64,000 nucleotides of DNA from Mesonia aestuariivivens (GCF_019311235.1 NZ_JAHWDF010000006.1:62001-126000), one strand, 5' to 3'; positions 42,187 to 52,232 are shown, numbered from the stretch's first letter. The notes: a model not told the origin generated them from the sequence alone. Translations and numbers: made by a program.

Positions 42187-43089
42187 ATGAAGTCTTTTCT
42201 ATTTCTATTTTTATTATTAGAAAGTGTTCTAGCTATTGCTCAAGAAGAAATAACTGAGTTAGAATTAAAAAATCATATTGAATTTTTAAGTTCAGATGAA
42301 TTAAAAGGCCGCTATCCAGGAACTTCTGAAAATGATACTGTCGTTAATTATCTAGTAAATGATTTTAGCAAGCATCAAATTTCTGTTTTAGTACAAGAAT
42401 TTGAGGCGAAAAAGAGAAAAGATAATACTATAGTTTCCACGTATAATGTTTTAGGTTTAATTGAAGGAAACGATTCTAGTTTAAAAAGCGAAGTGATTAT
42501 CTTGGGCGCTCATTACGATCATTTAGGAATAAAAGGCGATAGCATCTATCATGGTGCAGACGATAATGCGAGCGGAGTTGCAGCTTTATTAGAAATTGCT
42601 GAAAAAGTGAAAGCTCACGAGAAAGAGCTTAAACGGAGTATCATTTTTATTGCCTTTGGAGCCGAAGAGCAAGGATTGTTGGGGAGTCAGTTTTTTGTTG
42701 AAAATCCTATAGTTCCGCTAAATAACATCAAATTGATGATTAATATGGATATGTTGGGAAGTTTAAATGAAAAATCCCAAGTGTATATGGGTGGCGCCGG
42801 AACTTTTCTCGGCGGAGTCGAATTGATGAAAAGTCTAGGAGAACCTAATGAATTAAGCCCTGTAGTCCACGCTGGTAGTGTAGGTGGTTCAGATCACGTT
42901 TCTTTTTATAAAAAAGGAATTTCTGTGCTCGGAATTCATACTGGCGGAAACGAAAATTACCACCAACCTACCGATACGATTGACACTCTTAATATTTCAG
43001 GTGAAGTGAAAGTGGCTAATTATATTTATCAAGCTTTGATGGAGGTTGCGACTACTAGAAAAGAATTAAAGTTTATTCAGCAGGATTAG
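42187..43089 (+). CDS. M28-family zinc peptidase, exported
   Basis: This 300-aa aminopeptidase-like protein has a signal peptide (LFLFLLLESVLAIAQ). The zinc ligands and catalytic residues are present: HYDHLG (about 117), DDNASGVAALLEIAE (about 132), EEQGLLGS (general base Glu), NMDMLG, and GSDHVSF (about 240). It is shorter than many M28 enzymes, lacking a PA domain. It stands alone; a degenerate repeat and terminator follow. Confidence 0.9.
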   Translation: MKSFLFLFLLLESVLAIAQEEITELELKNHIEFLSSDELKGRYPGTSENDTVVNYLVNDFSKHQISVLVQEFEAKKRKDNTIVSTYNVLGLIEGNDSSLKSEVIILGAHYDHLGIKGDSIYHGADDNASGVAALLEIAEKVKAHEKELKRSIIFIAFGAEEQGLLGSQFFVENPIVPLNNIKLMINMDMLGSLNEKSQVYMGGAGTFLGGVELMKSLGEPNELSPVVHAGSVGGSDHVSFYKKGISVLGIHTGGNENYHQPTDTIDTLNISGEVKVANYIYQALMEVATTRKELKFIQQD

Positions 43090-43109
43090 TATGTTAGTTA
43101 TGGCTCTAC

Positions 43110-43245
43110 ATTTATTGGTTTTAGTCACTTCGAGTGATTGTTTTAGCGATAGCGAAAAATAATAGTATTGAGAAGTTGTTTTTTGTAATAGTTCTTGATA
43201 CGATTTGCCTCCTTTTAGCTTCATTGAATTATTCGAACTAACTTT
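43110..43245. repeat. Degenerate dispersed repeat (type C)
   Basis: A non-coding segment with the blocks AGTCACTTCGAGTGATTG, AGCGATAGCGAA, GTATTGAGAAGTTG, AGTTCTTGATACGATTTGCC and ATTATTCGAACTAAC. Its halves are partly inverted copies of each other (TATTGAGAAGT against TTCTTGATAC). It has the look of an intergenic element common in Flavobacteriia, but this is from memory, and there is no second copy in the window. Confidence 0.45.
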
Positions 43246-43283
43246 TAATTTTAATTATACTTCAGTAAAGATATTTAAAAAAC

Positions 43284-43325
43284 AAAAAACTTCATCTTGA
43301 AATAATTTCAAGATGAAGTTTTTTG
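43284..43325 (-). terminator. Terminator of the prolyl oligopeptidase gene
   Basis: A perfect 20-bp stem (43284-43303 with 43305-43324) lies just downstream of the minus-strand peptidase stop and ends in T-runs on both strands. Confidence 0.85.
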
Positions 43326-43340
43326 GAGTACTATTGATTT

Positions 43341-45494
43341 TTATTCCTTAGGTAAATTTTCAAAGCCCATATTCCATAGAGTAAAGCCAAAAATATCTGC
43401 ATATTGCTCGATGGTTTTACTTACCGGAGTTCCTGCACCGTGACCAGCGTTGGTTTCAATTCTAATTAATACGGGATTATTACCAGTTTGTTTGGCTTGT
43501 AATTCTGCAGCAAATTTAAAACTATGCGCTGGGACAACACGATCGTCATGATCTCCTGTTGTCACTAAAGTTGCTGGATATGCTGTACCTTCTTTTACAT
43601 TATGTACGGGAGAGTATTTATATAAATAATCAAACATTTCTTTAGAATCTTCTGCAGTTCCGTAATCGTAAGCCCAACCTGCTCCGGCAGTAAACGTATG
43701 GTAGCGCAACATATCTAAAACACCTACTGCTGGTAATGCGACTTTCATTAATTGTGGTCGTTGCGTCATTGTAGCGCCAACAAGTAAACCTCCGTTAGAA
43801 CCACCGCGAATGGCTAAATAATCGCTAGACGTGTAGTCGTTTTCAATTAAATATTCTGCAGCAGCAATAAAATCATCAAACACATTTTGCTTTTTGGTTT
43901 TAATACCGGCATCGTGCCATTTTTTCCCGTATTCGCCTCCACCACGAAGATTAGGTACAGCATAAATACCACCTTGTTCCATCCAAACGGCATTTGCGAT
44001 ACTGAAAGAGGGCGTTAAGCTAATGTTGAAACCGCCGTAACCATAAAGAATGGTTGGGTTTTTACCATTAAGTTCTATTCCTTTTTTATAAGTAATAATC
44101 ATGGGAACTTTTGTGCCATCTTTAGAAGTGAAAAAGACTTGCTTACTTTCGTATTTTTCTGATTGAAAATCGATTTTAGGTTTTCTGTATAATTCAGAAG
44201 TTCCTTTTTCAATATTGTATTTGTAAATACTTCCTGGTGTAATGTAATTGGTAAAAGAATAATATAATTCTTTTTCTTCTTTTTTAGTGCCAAAACCGCC
44301 AACGCTACCAATACCTGGAAGTTCAACATCTCTAACCAATTTACCCTCGTAATCGTACTGCTTAATTACAGATACGGCATCTTTCATATATTCAGCAAAA
44401 AAGTAACCACCACCTGTTGAAGGACTCAAAACATTTTCTGTTTCTGCTATAAAATCTGTCCAATTATCTGAACTTGGATTTGCCGCATCTACCGTGACAA
44501 TTTTTTTATTTGGTGCATTATAGTTGGTTACCAAAAAGAGCTTATTGTCTTTATTTTCGATGACATACGTATCGGTGTCGGTGTTTCCGATAATGGTTTT
44601 AAGTGGAGAGTTTTGTTTTGATAAATCTTTTAGAAACAACTTGTTTCCAGAGGTAGAAGTACTGGCTCTAATAATTAAGTATTTGTTATCTTCAGTCACA
44701 CTTCCGCCTACGTAGCGGTGTTTTTCAGCTTCGGTACCGCCAAAAATCAATTTGTCTTCTTTTTGTGGAGTTCCTAATTTGTGATAATATAATTTATGTT
44801 GATCTGTTTTTGCTGAAAGTTCACTTCCTTTAGGTTTGTCGTAGCTAGAATAGAAAAAACCTTCGTCGCCCTTCCAAGACATTCCGCTAAATTTAATATC
44901 GACGAGCGTATCTTCTGTTATTTCTTTTGTTTCAGCATTCATGATCATTACTTTTCGCCAATCGCTACCGCCTTCAGAAATTGAATAAGCTAGTAAATTT
45001 CCGTTTTCAGAAAAACTCATTCCGCCTAATGAAGTTGTACCGTCTTCACTAAATTTATTAGGGTTTAAAAATACTTCTGCGGTAGATGGATCTTCTCCAG
45101 TTTTATAGCGATAAATTACATATTGGTTTTGTAAACCATCATTTTTGCTGAAATAAGTATAATCACCTTCTTTAGAAGGAGCTCCTATTTTTTCATAATT
45201 CCATAACGTTGAAAGGCGTTCTTTTAAAGAATCGCGATAAGGAATTTGACTGAGGTAATTAAAAGTAACTTTATTCTCTTTTTTTACCCAAGCCTCAGTT
45301 TCTTCACTACGGTCATCTTCTAACCAACGGTAAGGATCTTTTACTTCGGTATCAAAATAATTGGTGACCGTATCTACTTTTTTTGTTTCAGGATATTTCA
45401 AAGCAATTTCTTTTGTTGAATTTTCTTCTTTTTCTTTCGAATCATGGCAAGCCACTAAGGCTAAAACCATAAATGGAATTATTATTTTTTTCAT
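43341..45494 (-). CDS. Prolyl oligopeptidase family serine peptidase, lipoprotein
   Basis: This 717-aa S9A peptidase has a lipoprotein signal ([16 protein letters not shown], lipobox Cys at 16). A beta-propeller N-terminal domain is followed by the alpha/beta hydrolase domain with nucleophile Ser in [13 protein letters not shown], Asp in [14 protein letters not shown] and His in NAGHGAGTP. It cleaves after proline in short peptides and likely works in the periplasm. ATG 45494 is chosen over an upstream in-frame start because it places the lipobox normally. Confidence 0.93.
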   Translation of the reverse strand: MKKIIIPFMVLALVACHDSKEKEENSTKEIALKYPETKKVDTVTNYFDTEVKDPYRWLEDDRSEETEAWVKKENKVTFNYLSQIPYRDSLKERLSTLWNYEKIGAPSKEGDYTYFSKNDGLQNQYVIYRYKTGEDPSTAEVFLNPNKFSEDGTTSLGGMSFSENGNLLAYSISEGGSDWRKVMIMNAETKEITEDTLVDIKFSGMSWKGDEGFFYSSYDKPKGSELSAKTDQHKLYYHKLGTPQKEDKLIFGGTEAEKHRYVGGSVTEDNKYLIIRASTSTSGNKLFLKDLSKQNSPLKTIIGNTDTDTYVIENKDNKLFLVTNYNAPNKKIVTVDAANPSSDNWTDFIAETENVLSPSTGGGYFFAEYMKDAVSVIKQYDYEGKLVRDVELPGIGSVGGFGTKKEEKELYYSFTNYITPGSIYKYNIEKGTSELYRKPKIDFQSEKYESKQVFFTSKDGTKVPMIITYKKGIELNGKNPTILYGYGGFNISLTPSFSIANAVWMEQGGIYAVPNLRGGGEYGKKWHDAGIKTKKQNVFDDFIAAAEYLIENDYTSSDYLAIRGGSNGGLLVGATMTQRPQLMKVALPAVGVLDMLRYHTFTAGAGWAYDYGTAEDSKEMFDYLYKYSPVHNVKEGTAYPATLVTTGDHDDRVVPAHSFKFAAELQAKQTGNNPVLIRIETNAGHGAGTPVSKTIEQYADIFGFTLWNMGFENLPKE

Positions 45495-45557
45495 ATAAAT
45501 TGTATGAGAGAGATTCAAATTTAATTAAAATATAAGTTAACTAGACATTTAAAATAT

Positions 45558-45584
45558 AAAAACCTCATTGGTGAATGAGGTTTT
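45558..45584 (-). terminator. Terminator of the AstE/AspA-like gene
   Basis: Stem AAACCTCATT / AATGAGGTTT around GGTG lies 5 bp after the stop of the minus-strand gene. Confidence 0.75.
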
Positions 45585-45588
45585 AGAT

Positions 45589-46626
45589 TTAATCGGTAAC
45601 AGCAATACTAAAAAGTATTTGATCTTTTTTTATGGGCGGGTTGTAACTTTTATAGAGTACAAAGCCATCACAAGGAGCGTAAATTTCTTCTAAAGTTTCA
45701 CCAAAAAAATCGGTTACTTCGCCAATTTTCATTCCTTTTTTAAGGTATTGCCCAGATTTAATTTTACTCTGAAAAAAACCATCATAATTACTGTTTACAC
45801 TTTCGCGCTTGCTTACTATGAGGTTTTCTTTAGGGTAAAAAGCTTCTCCTGTACTTATTTCTAAATGCTTTAGAACATTAGACAAACCAGATTTTATGCG
45901 CTCTACATTTTGAGGTTCTATAAGGCCTTTTCTGCCGCATTCAATATCTGCTGCAGGAATACCTCTCATAAAAGCTTCTCTAGAACAATAGGTAGATTTT
46001 CCTTCAATTTTATTGGTGTTTCCAAACTGAACAATAATATCAAAACCTAAAGCTTTTGCAAGACCAAGAGATTTTTTAGAGACTTCTTTTTTGTAATCGT
46101 AATTGTAATAACCCGCATACGCCATAAGGTCATTATTAGCATCACCTGCATGTAAATCTATAAAGTAATCTGATCTAGCTATAATTTTTGAAGAAATGAT
46201 GGCGGCAATTTTTTCTGAAACAGAACCTTCCATATTTCCGGGGAAACTTCTATTAATGTTTTTTCTATCGATGGGGTTTACGCGTACACTACGTTCTAAA
46301 AACGAAGCTAGATTGGTAATGTTAACTAAAATAATTGTACCAGAAATTTCTTTAGGATCAACTTCATTGGCAAACGCTCGAGCTGCCATAATGGGTACAT
46401 ATTCAGAACCATGAACACCAGCTGTAATCCCTAAAACAGGACCAGAATTTCGTCCATTAATTACCGTAACAGGAATATGTGTTGTTAGGTTCTCTTGATA
46501 TTGAACTGGAATTAAAAACCTTTCTTTACTTCCGGGAGTTAATTTTTTTCCTTCAAACTCAAAACTATTTTGAGCTGAAATAGAAAAAAAACTAATGATA
46601 AATAATAATAAAAAATACTTTCTCAT
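45589..46626 (-). CDS. Succinylglutamate desuccinylase/aspartoacylase family protein, exported
   Basis: This 345-aa zinc carboxypeptidase-like (M14) protein has a signal peptide (YFLLLFIISFFSISAQ). Zinc ligands appear as H and E in GVHGSEYVP (about 75-83) and H in FIDLHAGD (about 162-169). It resembles the AstE/AspA clade that removes N-acyl groups from amino acids; the export signal is unusual for those cytosolic enzymes but common in this Bacteroidota subgroup. ATG 46626 is preferred over a start seven codons upstream. A hairpin separates it from DUF4625. Confidence 0.85.
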   Translation of the reverse strand: MRKYFLLLFIISFFSISAQNSFEFEGKKLTPGSKERFLIPVQYQENLTTHIPVTVINGRNSGPVLGITAGVHGSEYVPIMAARAFANEVDPKEISGTIILVNITNLASFLERSVRVNPIDRKNINRSFPGNMEGSVSEKIAAIISSKIIARSDYFIDLHAGDANNDLMAYAGYYNYDYKKEVSKKSLGLAKALGFDIIVQFGNTNKIEGKSTYCSREAFMRGIPAADIECGRKGLIEPQNVERIKSGLSNVLKHLEISTGEAFYPKENLIVSKRESVNSNYDGFFQSKIKSGQYLKKGMKIGEVTDFFGETLEEIYAPCDGFVLYKSYNPPIKKDQILFSIAVTD

Positions 46627-46640
46627 AGGCTTATAAATTA

Positions 46641-46672
46641 AAACCAAGATTGGTTTCCCAATCTTGGTTTTT
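46641..46672 (-). terminator. Terminator of the DUF4625 gene
   Basis: AAACCAAGATTGG (46641-46653) pairs with CCAATCTTGGTTT (46658-46670). It closes the minus-strand metal locus. Confidence 0.75.
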
Positions 46673-46692
46673 AACTTGATACTTAGGGTTTA

Positions 46693-47814
46693 TTAATTAA
46701 TATCGAAATGTGTAGATGTAGAATTTGTGTTTCCTTCTTCATCTTTTACTTCTAGCTCAAAATGATATTCTCCAGCAGCTGCACTTGCAGGAATATCAAT
46801 ATGCTCATGGAAGTTAGCGGTAGTTTGTCCGTCATAATTAGTGTAATCTTCTTCAAAAGACCAACCGTTTCCAGCTTCTGAGTGAATATGTACATGAACA
46901 AGATGAACACCGTGATCTGCGGTAATTGTTGCTTCTGCATGCATTTCTGTTCCTGCAGCAATAGTTGCAGGAATGTCTAATCCTGAAAATTGTATAGCAG
47001 TTGCATCGTTACCAGTTTCAGTAACATGAATGTGAGCACTTTCGGCATGAGTATGTCCTTCAGCATCAATTACAGTAATTGTCATATGATATTCTCCTGG
47101 AGTTGCATTTGCAGGTACATCAATATGTTCATAAAAAGAAGCACTAGCACCACTATAATCAGTGAAATCAACATTAAATGCCCAGTTTTCTTCATCTCCT
47201 GATGGTTGTAAACCGTGATCGTGAATGTTTACAGAAACAGTTTGAATACCGTGTTCTGCTGTAATAGCAGCTTCTAAGTGTAATTCACCACCTTTTGGAG
47301 CATCTTCTGTTTCAATAGAAGTAATGGTGATACCGTGATCTTCACCACTATGGTCTTCACCTACAATAATTTTCACGTAAGCTTCAGATTGGTTTCCTGC
47401 TTGATCTAAAGCAATAATCCCAACGTGGTAAGCGCCTTCTGCCGCATTTGCAGGAACTTCTAAATGTTTGTGAATATGGTGTGCTGTTTGTCCAGCTTCT
47501 AGTTCTTCCGTTTGCGATAAAGCCCAAGGTAGAGTTTGCTGAATAGAACTAGGTCTGCTCGTGTGAGTATGACCGTCAAAATCATTATGTACATCAATTT
47601 TGTAAGAAGCTAATTCTACATCATCTTCTAAATCTACATCAAGGTGAACTTCGCCACCAACAGCTACAGCTTCATCTTGTGTAGGTTCATTAATAGAAAT
47701 TACTGGAGGTAGATTGTCAAGTCCGTTACTAGAATCATCATCACTGCTACAAGAAGCTAGTCCTAGTATCGTAATGAGGGTAAATAGGTAATATATATTT
47801 TTATTAAGTTTCAT
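46693..47814 (-). CDS. His-rich DUF4625 lipoprotein
   Basis: This 373-aa lipoprotein (lipobox ILGLASC, Cys at about 22) has three Ig-like repeats of DUF4625 type, each with a core xGGEVHLDVDLEDD-like strand and a E-H-I-D/E-VP-A strand (EHLEVPANAA/EHIDVPANAT/EHIDIPASAA). About 35 His residues occur, many in pairs (HTHTS, HHIHKH, HVHIHS). This suggests binding of Zn2+ or Cu. It is the last gene of the receptor locus. Outer-membrane anchoring is inferred from the lipobox. Confidence 0.83.
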   Translation of the reverse strand: MKLNKNIYYLFTLITILGLASCSSDDDSSNGLDNLPPVISINEPTQDEAVAVGGEVHLDVDLEDDVELASYKIDVHNDFDGHTHTSRPSSIQQTLPWALSQTEELEAGQTAHHIHKHLEVPANAAEGAYHVGIIALDQAGNQSEAYVKIIVGEDHSGEDHGITITSIETEDAPKGGELHLEAAITAEHGIQTVSVNIHDHGLQPSGDEENWAFNVDFTDYSGASASFYEHIDVPANATPGEYHMTITVIDAEGHTHAESAHIHVTETGNDATAIQFSGLDIPATIAAGTEMHAEATITADHGVHLVHVHIHSEAGNGWSFEEDYTNYDGQTTANFHEHIDIPASAAAGEYHFELEVKDEEGNTNSTSTHFDIN

Positions 47815-47865
47815 TTTATTTATTTTAAATTATGGGTAATCTGTTTCTATTTTATGTGTTGTTAA

Positions 47866-48207
47866 TCAAGCTAAACTAGGCGGACCTCTTAAATAATAAT
47901 AAACAAAAGGGCTTTGTGTGTGGCTAACTCTTATAAATGATAAGAGGTTTCTTTGTGGGGTAAATTGATGTTGCTGTTTTATTTCTGAACTTAATAGAAA
48001 CCAATTGTTTTTCCATAAATGAAAAATACTGCACTCGTGGTTTCTTAAGTTAGTTTTTTTAAACTGCTCTACGTTTACATTGTCTGAAGAATTTTGTGAA
48101 AAATTAACTTCGTGTTTAATGACAAAGAAATGTAAAGGCACAAAAAGCTGAGCGCTTATAAAAACCGCTATTAATAATAAATTAATATGTTGTTTAAACC
48201 TCTTCAA
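47866..48207 (-). CDS. Small exported protein of the metal-receptor locus (113 aa)
   Basis: The product begins with a hydrophobic signal-like segment (INLLLIAVFISAQLFVPL), carries His/Cys residues (HECSIFHLW) and ends YYLRGPPSLA. The final RGPP recalls the end of DUF2946 proteins, which accompany copper-related TonB receptors in Pseudomonadota; this is an analogy from memory. It begins with TTG immediately after the receptor stop, so is translationally coupled to it, and precedes DUF4625 by about 50 bp. Confidence 0.6.
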   Translation of the reverse strand: MKRFKQHINLLLIAVFISAQLFVPLHFFVIKHEVNFSQNSSDNVNVEQFKKTNLRNHECSIFHLWKNNWFLLSSEIKQQHQFTPQRNLLSFIRVSHTQSPFVYYYLRGPPSLA

Positions 48208-50595
48208 TTAAAAAGGAACTTGTAGCGTTAGTTGAATATTTCTTGAAAGCTCAGGAATTTGTAAACGCCTATAGAAGCTAGTATGTTTAAAATATTTTTT
48301 ATTAAATAAATTAGATACTTGTAGGTGTACGGAGCTTTGTTTTTCAAATAAATTAAAGCTCTTTTTAACACCTAAACCAAAGAGCGCATAACCCGGAGTT
48401 ACCAATTCTCCCTGTGCTATTCTATCTTGTTCCATCGTCATTCTAGTATTGGCATAGACTTCTGAATCTTGAAGAATCGACCCTTGATTATTAAAAGAAT
48501 ACCCTACTTCTGCATAAAGGTTATTAGCTGGCGTAAATGGTAGTGGGTAATCTCTAGAACTATCTGATGTAAGTTGCTGGTTGTATAAGTATTCACCAAC
48601 CACCTGAGTTTTTAATTGATTAAAAAATGTTTTCTGTAAGCTAACTTCAACCCCACTAAGTAAAGCTCTTGACTGGCTATATTTATACAACTGACCAGAG
48701 TGTGGCAATAATGAAAAAGTTTTGGTAGGTTGAAGAAAAATATAATTGTCAAAATAATAAACATAAGGATTTACACTTACCAAGAAATCGGCATCTTTAT
48801 AAGTTATTTCTATATCGCCGACATAGCCTTCTTCGGGGTCTAAATCTGGATCTCCTTGTTCATGTCTAAACGACCCGTGATGTATACCGTTAGCACCCAA
48901 TTCTATAGGTGTTGGTAGTCTAAAGTTTGTACCAATATTAGCGTTTAAAGAAAATTTATTCCAAGAAAATAATCCTCCTAACATCACATTGAAATTACCA
49001 AAATTTCGATCTAAATTAGGACTTCTTTCTGCATAAGAACTGGCGCGTTCTTGAGATTCTCCATTTTGGATAATATAATCATACAAATAATTATCGTAGT
49101 ATTCGTTTAAATGTACTTTTCCAAAATCATAACGAACTCCTAGACTCCATAAGGTAGAGTTAGATACTTTATACTCGTGGGTTAAAAAGGCAGCATAATT
49201 TTGCGCATCGTATTTGGGAAGTAAAAAATTGAATCCGGAAATGCTATTGTCTTGCCATCTCCCTTCTATTCCTAAGTTAGTAGTGTGTTGTTCAGAAAAT
49301 TTCTGTTCCCATTTTACTTTAGCATCGTAGGTTTCTAAATTAAAATCTAACTCTAAATTAGGGTTATTTTCTGGGGGTGGTTGGTTGCCGTAGTGAGTAT
49401 GAAATAAACTCCACTCCTGTCGGTGATTTTTTTGATACCCCAAATTTACAATCAATTTAGCTTCTTTATTTATAGAAAATGTATTGTTATTTATGAGTTT
49501 AAAATGATTTACTCGCTGATAAGGGTAGCCAATATTTCTGCGATCCCCATCAGGCTGAACGCGTTCGATAGAAGGAATACCGTGTGCTCCAGGAAAAAAA
49601 CCAGATTTTTGATACACATTACTCATACTTAAGGTGCTTTTAAAATTATCACCTAAATAACCAGTTTGTATATTCCAGTCTAATTCTTTACCTGCGGTGT
49701 TTTTCAACTCCTCATCAAATACTGGAAGTTTAAAATTGAGGTAATTAATGGTATCTGCCGGTAATTTATAATCTGCATAGGATAATCCTGTAACTCTAGT
49801 TTTTACAAAAAACCGTTTAGCCTTATAATTAAGGTTAAAAGAGCCTCCTATAGTTTGGTTTACAGATTTTGCGATGGAAGAAGCACTACCTGAAATTCCA
49901 TCATCGATTGGAGCTTTATTATTGTCTATTTTTAAAACTCCGCCAATAGCATCGCTTCCATATTCAATAGCTGCAACGCCTTTAATTACTTCTAAGTTTT
50001 CTACGGCAAGCGCATCTAATTCTAAGCCGTGATCTGCTCCCCATTGTTGTCCGGCTTGATTAATTCCGTTTTCGCTTACTGCAACTCGGTTAAGACCTAA
50101 GCCTCTAATAATAGGTTTAGAAATACCAGCGCCTACCTCCATAGCGTTTACTCCAGGTAGCTTTTCTATACTCGTAGAGAGTGATCCTGTATATTCTTGT
50201 GTAATGTAATCTTTATTAACAATTTCTCGATTAAGGTTACTTCTTTCTACGGAACTTCCTTGTAATAATATCTTTTCTAATTCTTTCCAATGGTGTTCAA
50301 GTTTAATAGTTTCAAAAGTATCACCTTCAATAAGTATAGGGTAAATTAAATCTTGACACTCGGGGTGAGTAACCTTCAACTCAATTTTTCCTATACATAA
50401 TTTTTCAATTTTAAAATTTCCATCAAAATCAGCATAGACTTCAATTTCAGTATCGATCACTTGAATGACAGCATCTATTAGCGGCTCGCCATTATGTTCG
50501 TCTATTAATTTTCCAGTAAGTGTATAATCGCAGTTTTGGGCTTGTAGGGATAAACCTACCACCAAAGTGATGATCACTGATAGTACAGTTTTCAT
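48208..50595 (-). CDS. TonB-dependent receptor (ZnuD-like, probable metal uptake)
   Basis: This 795-aa outer-membrane receptor has a signal peptide (MKTVLSVIITLVVGLSLQAQ), a carboxypeptidase-like domain (about 22-105), a plug (about 120-225) and a barrel ending FLQVPF-like (IQLTLQVPF). The plug has PIIRGLGLNRVAVSENGINQ, GADHGLELDALAVENLEVI and GSDAIGGVL. The DH at the SxDH position recalls ZnuD zinc receptors; HTHYGNQPPPEN may bind metal in a loop. ATG 50595 is preferred because it places the signal peptide at the start. Zn2+ or Cu uptake is inferred, not shown. Confidence 0.87.
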   Translation of the reverse strand: MKTVLSVIITLVVGLSLQAQNCDYTLTGKLIDEHNGEPLIDAVIQVIDTEIEVYADFDGNFKIEKLCIGKIELKVTHPECQDLIYPILIEGDTFETIKLEHHWKELEKILLQGSSVERSNLNREIVNKDYITQEYTGSLSTSIEKLPGVNAMEVGAGISKPIIRGLGLNRVAVSENGINQAGQQWGADHGLELDALAVENLEVIKGVAAIEYGSDAIGGVLKIDNNKAPIDDGISGSASSIAKSVNQTIGGSFNLNYKAKRFFVKTRVTGLSYADYKLPADTINYLNFKLPVFDEELKNTAGKELDWNIQTGYLGDNFKSTLSMSNVYQKSGFFPGAHGIPSIERVQPDGDRRNIGYPYQRVNHFKLINNNTFSINKEAKLIVNLGYQKNHRQEWSLFHTHYGNQPPPENNPNLELDFNLETYDAKVKWEQKFSEQHTTNLGIEGRWQDNSISGFNFLLPKYDAQNYAAFLTHEYKVSNSTLWSLGVRYDFGKVHLNEYYDNYLYDYIIQNGESQERASSYAERSPNLDRNFGNFNVMLGGLFSWNKFSLNANIGTNFRLPTPIELGANGIHHGSFRHEQGDPDLDPEEGYVGDIEITYKDADFLVSVNPYVYYFDNYIFLQPTKTFSLLPHSGQLYKYSQSRALLSGVEVSLQKTFFNQLKTQVVGEYLYNQQLTSDSSRDYPLPFTPANNLYAEVGYSFNNQGSILQDSEVYANTRMTMEQDRIAQGELVTPGYALFGLGVKKSFNLFEKQSSVHLQVSNLFNKKYFKHTSFYRRLQIPELSRNIQLTLQVPF

Positions 50596-50804
50596 TTTGA
50601 ATTTAATTTTATAAAGATTAGTGAGGTGGTAATTTTCTAACACATTCAGAATAATAATATATTGAATGATGAACGATAATTGTGAAATGCAATTAAACTC
50701 AAAACTTATGCAGTTTGATAGTTAATTGTATTTAAAGCTTTAAAGAGAAATTTACCATAACCGAAAATTGAAGCTAAAGTAAAGCTTATTTTTTCAGTCT
50801 AAAT

Positions 50805-51119
50805 TTATGAGGCCTTGTAAAAAGGGGGTGGTTTGTTGAAAATAAGACAGAAAGGAGTTTTTTCTGTCGATATAGATTTGTAATTATTAATTACTAAAGT
50901 GGTTTCTTGAACAAGAATTTCTTGAAAATCAAAAATTGTATCTGCAGCAATTAAAGGTGTATTTTGATCTGTACCCGCTAAATGACACCAAACGCAATCT
51001 TTAGCATCGTCTTTATCATTAGTATGGGTAATACCATGTAAGCCTGAAACTTTTATAAGTATAAAAGTAACAAGAAACACCCAAGAAAGGATATGTTTTA
51101 CATGAGTAGATAATCGCAT
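50805..51119 (-). CDS. Small CxxC membrane/exported protein upstream of the metal receptor (104 aa)
   Basis: The protein has one hydrophobic N-terminal segment (ILSWVFLVTFILIKVSGL), His residues after it (LHGITHTND), a CVWCHLAG motif, and ends NKPPPFYKAS. The C-x-x-C-x-x-x-G motif and the PPP end again resemble DUF2946-type proteins. It is the first gene of the locus. Its -7 box ends 4 bp before the ATG, so the mRNA may be leaderless. Function unknown; metal delivery or sensing is plausible. Confidence 0.65.
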   Translation of the reverse strand: MRLSTHVKHILSWVFLVTFILIKVSGLHGITHTNDKDDAKDCVWCHLAGTDQNTPLIAADTIFDFQEILVQETTLVINNYKSISTEKTPFCLIFNKPPPFYKAS

Positions 51120-51123
51120 GATG

Positions 51124-51131
51124 CAAAACTA
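51124..51131 (-). promoter_or_regulatory. -7 box of the metal-receptor locus (TAGTTTTG on minus strand)
   Basis: The plus strand reads CAAAACTA. It sits directly before the ATG at 51119. Confidence 0.5.
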
Positions 51132-51245
51132 TAAAAGAAAACCTCCCCTAAGTGTTAAAATTCTTAAAACTTAGAGAAGGTAAATTATATTATGTTATCA
51201 TACAATATTAAAATGAATAGCTTTTATTTAGCTACCCTATTTAAA

Positions 51246-52232
51246 TTATACATTTTGAGTAATTAAATATTCTGCGATTTGCACAGCATTGGTAGCTGCT
51301 CCTTTTCTTAAATTATCAGCAACAATCCACATATTAATGGCACGCGGGTGCGAATGATCTTTACGTATTCTACCTACAAACACATCATTTTTTCCTTCAG
51401 CGTAAATTGGCATTGGGTAGGTATTTACAGCAGGATTATCTTGTAGAGTAATCCCAGGATAATCTTTTAAAGTTGCTTTCACTTCAGCAATATCAAAATC
51501 GTTTTCAAATTCAATATTAACAGATTCGCTATGGCCACCAACAACAGGAATTCTAACTGCAGTTGCTGAAACTAAAACTGCATCATCATCTAAGATTTTC
51601 TTAGTTTCGTGCGTTAGCTTCATTTCTTCTTTGGTATAATCATTTTCTAAGAAAACATCACAGTGCGGAATTGCGTTTTTATGAATAGGATAAGGGTAAG
51701 CCATTTCTCCTTTTTCACCTTTATATTCATTTTCTAATTGCTGTACTGCTTTCACTCCAGTCCCGGTAATAGATTGATAAGTAGAGACAATAGCTCTTTT
51801 TATTTTGAATTTATCGTGAAGCGGTTTTAAAGCCAAAACCAACTGAATTGTAGAGCAGTTAGGGTTTGCAATAATTTTATCTTCTTTAGTTAAGCTGCTA
51901 GCATTTATTTCTGGGACTACTAATTTTTTAGTAGGATCCATTCGCCAAGCTGAAGAATTATCAATCACGGTAGTTCCTGCTTCCGCAAATTTTGGCGCCC
52001 ATTCTAACGAAGTATTTCCACCGGCAGAAAACAATGCGATCTCAGGTTTTCGTTGTACTGCGGTTTCTAAGCTTACGACTTTAAATTTCTTTCCGTTGAA
52101 CTCAATTTCTTTTCCTACAGATTTTTCTGAGGCTACAGGAATTAATTCGGTTAAAGGAAAATTTCTTTCTGCTAAGACTTTTAGCATCACTTGGCCAACC
52201 ATTCCGGTGGCTCCAACAACAGCTACTTTCAT
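51246..52232 (-). CDS. asd: Aspartate-semialdehyde dehydrogenase
   Basis: This 328-aa enzyme reduces aspartyl phosphate to the semialdehyde with NADPH, feeding lysine, diaminopimelate, methionine and threonine. It starts MKVAVVGATGMVGQVMLKVL (NADP site) and has SAGGNTSLEWAP, the catalytic Cys in IANPNCSTIQLV (about 128), and RIPVVGGHSESVNIEF with the catalytic His. A -7 box (52283-52290) lies about 50 bp upstream on its strand. Confidence 0.95.
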   Translation of the reverse strand: MKVAVVGATGMVGQVMLKVLAERNFPLTELIPVASEKSVGKEIEFNGKKFKVVSLETAVQRKPEIALFSAGGNTSLEWAPKFAEAGTTVIDNSSAWRMDPTKKLVVPEINASSLTKEDKIIANPNCSTIQLVLALKPLHDKFKIKRAIVSTYQSITGTGVKAVQQLENEYKGEKGEMAYPYPIHKNAIPHCDVFLENDYTKEEMKLTHETKKILDDDAVLVSATAVRIPVVGGHSESVNIEFENDFDIAEVKATLKDYPGITLQDNPAVNTYPMPIYAEGKNDVFVGRIRKDHSHPRAINMWIVADNLRKGAATNAVQIAEYLITQNV

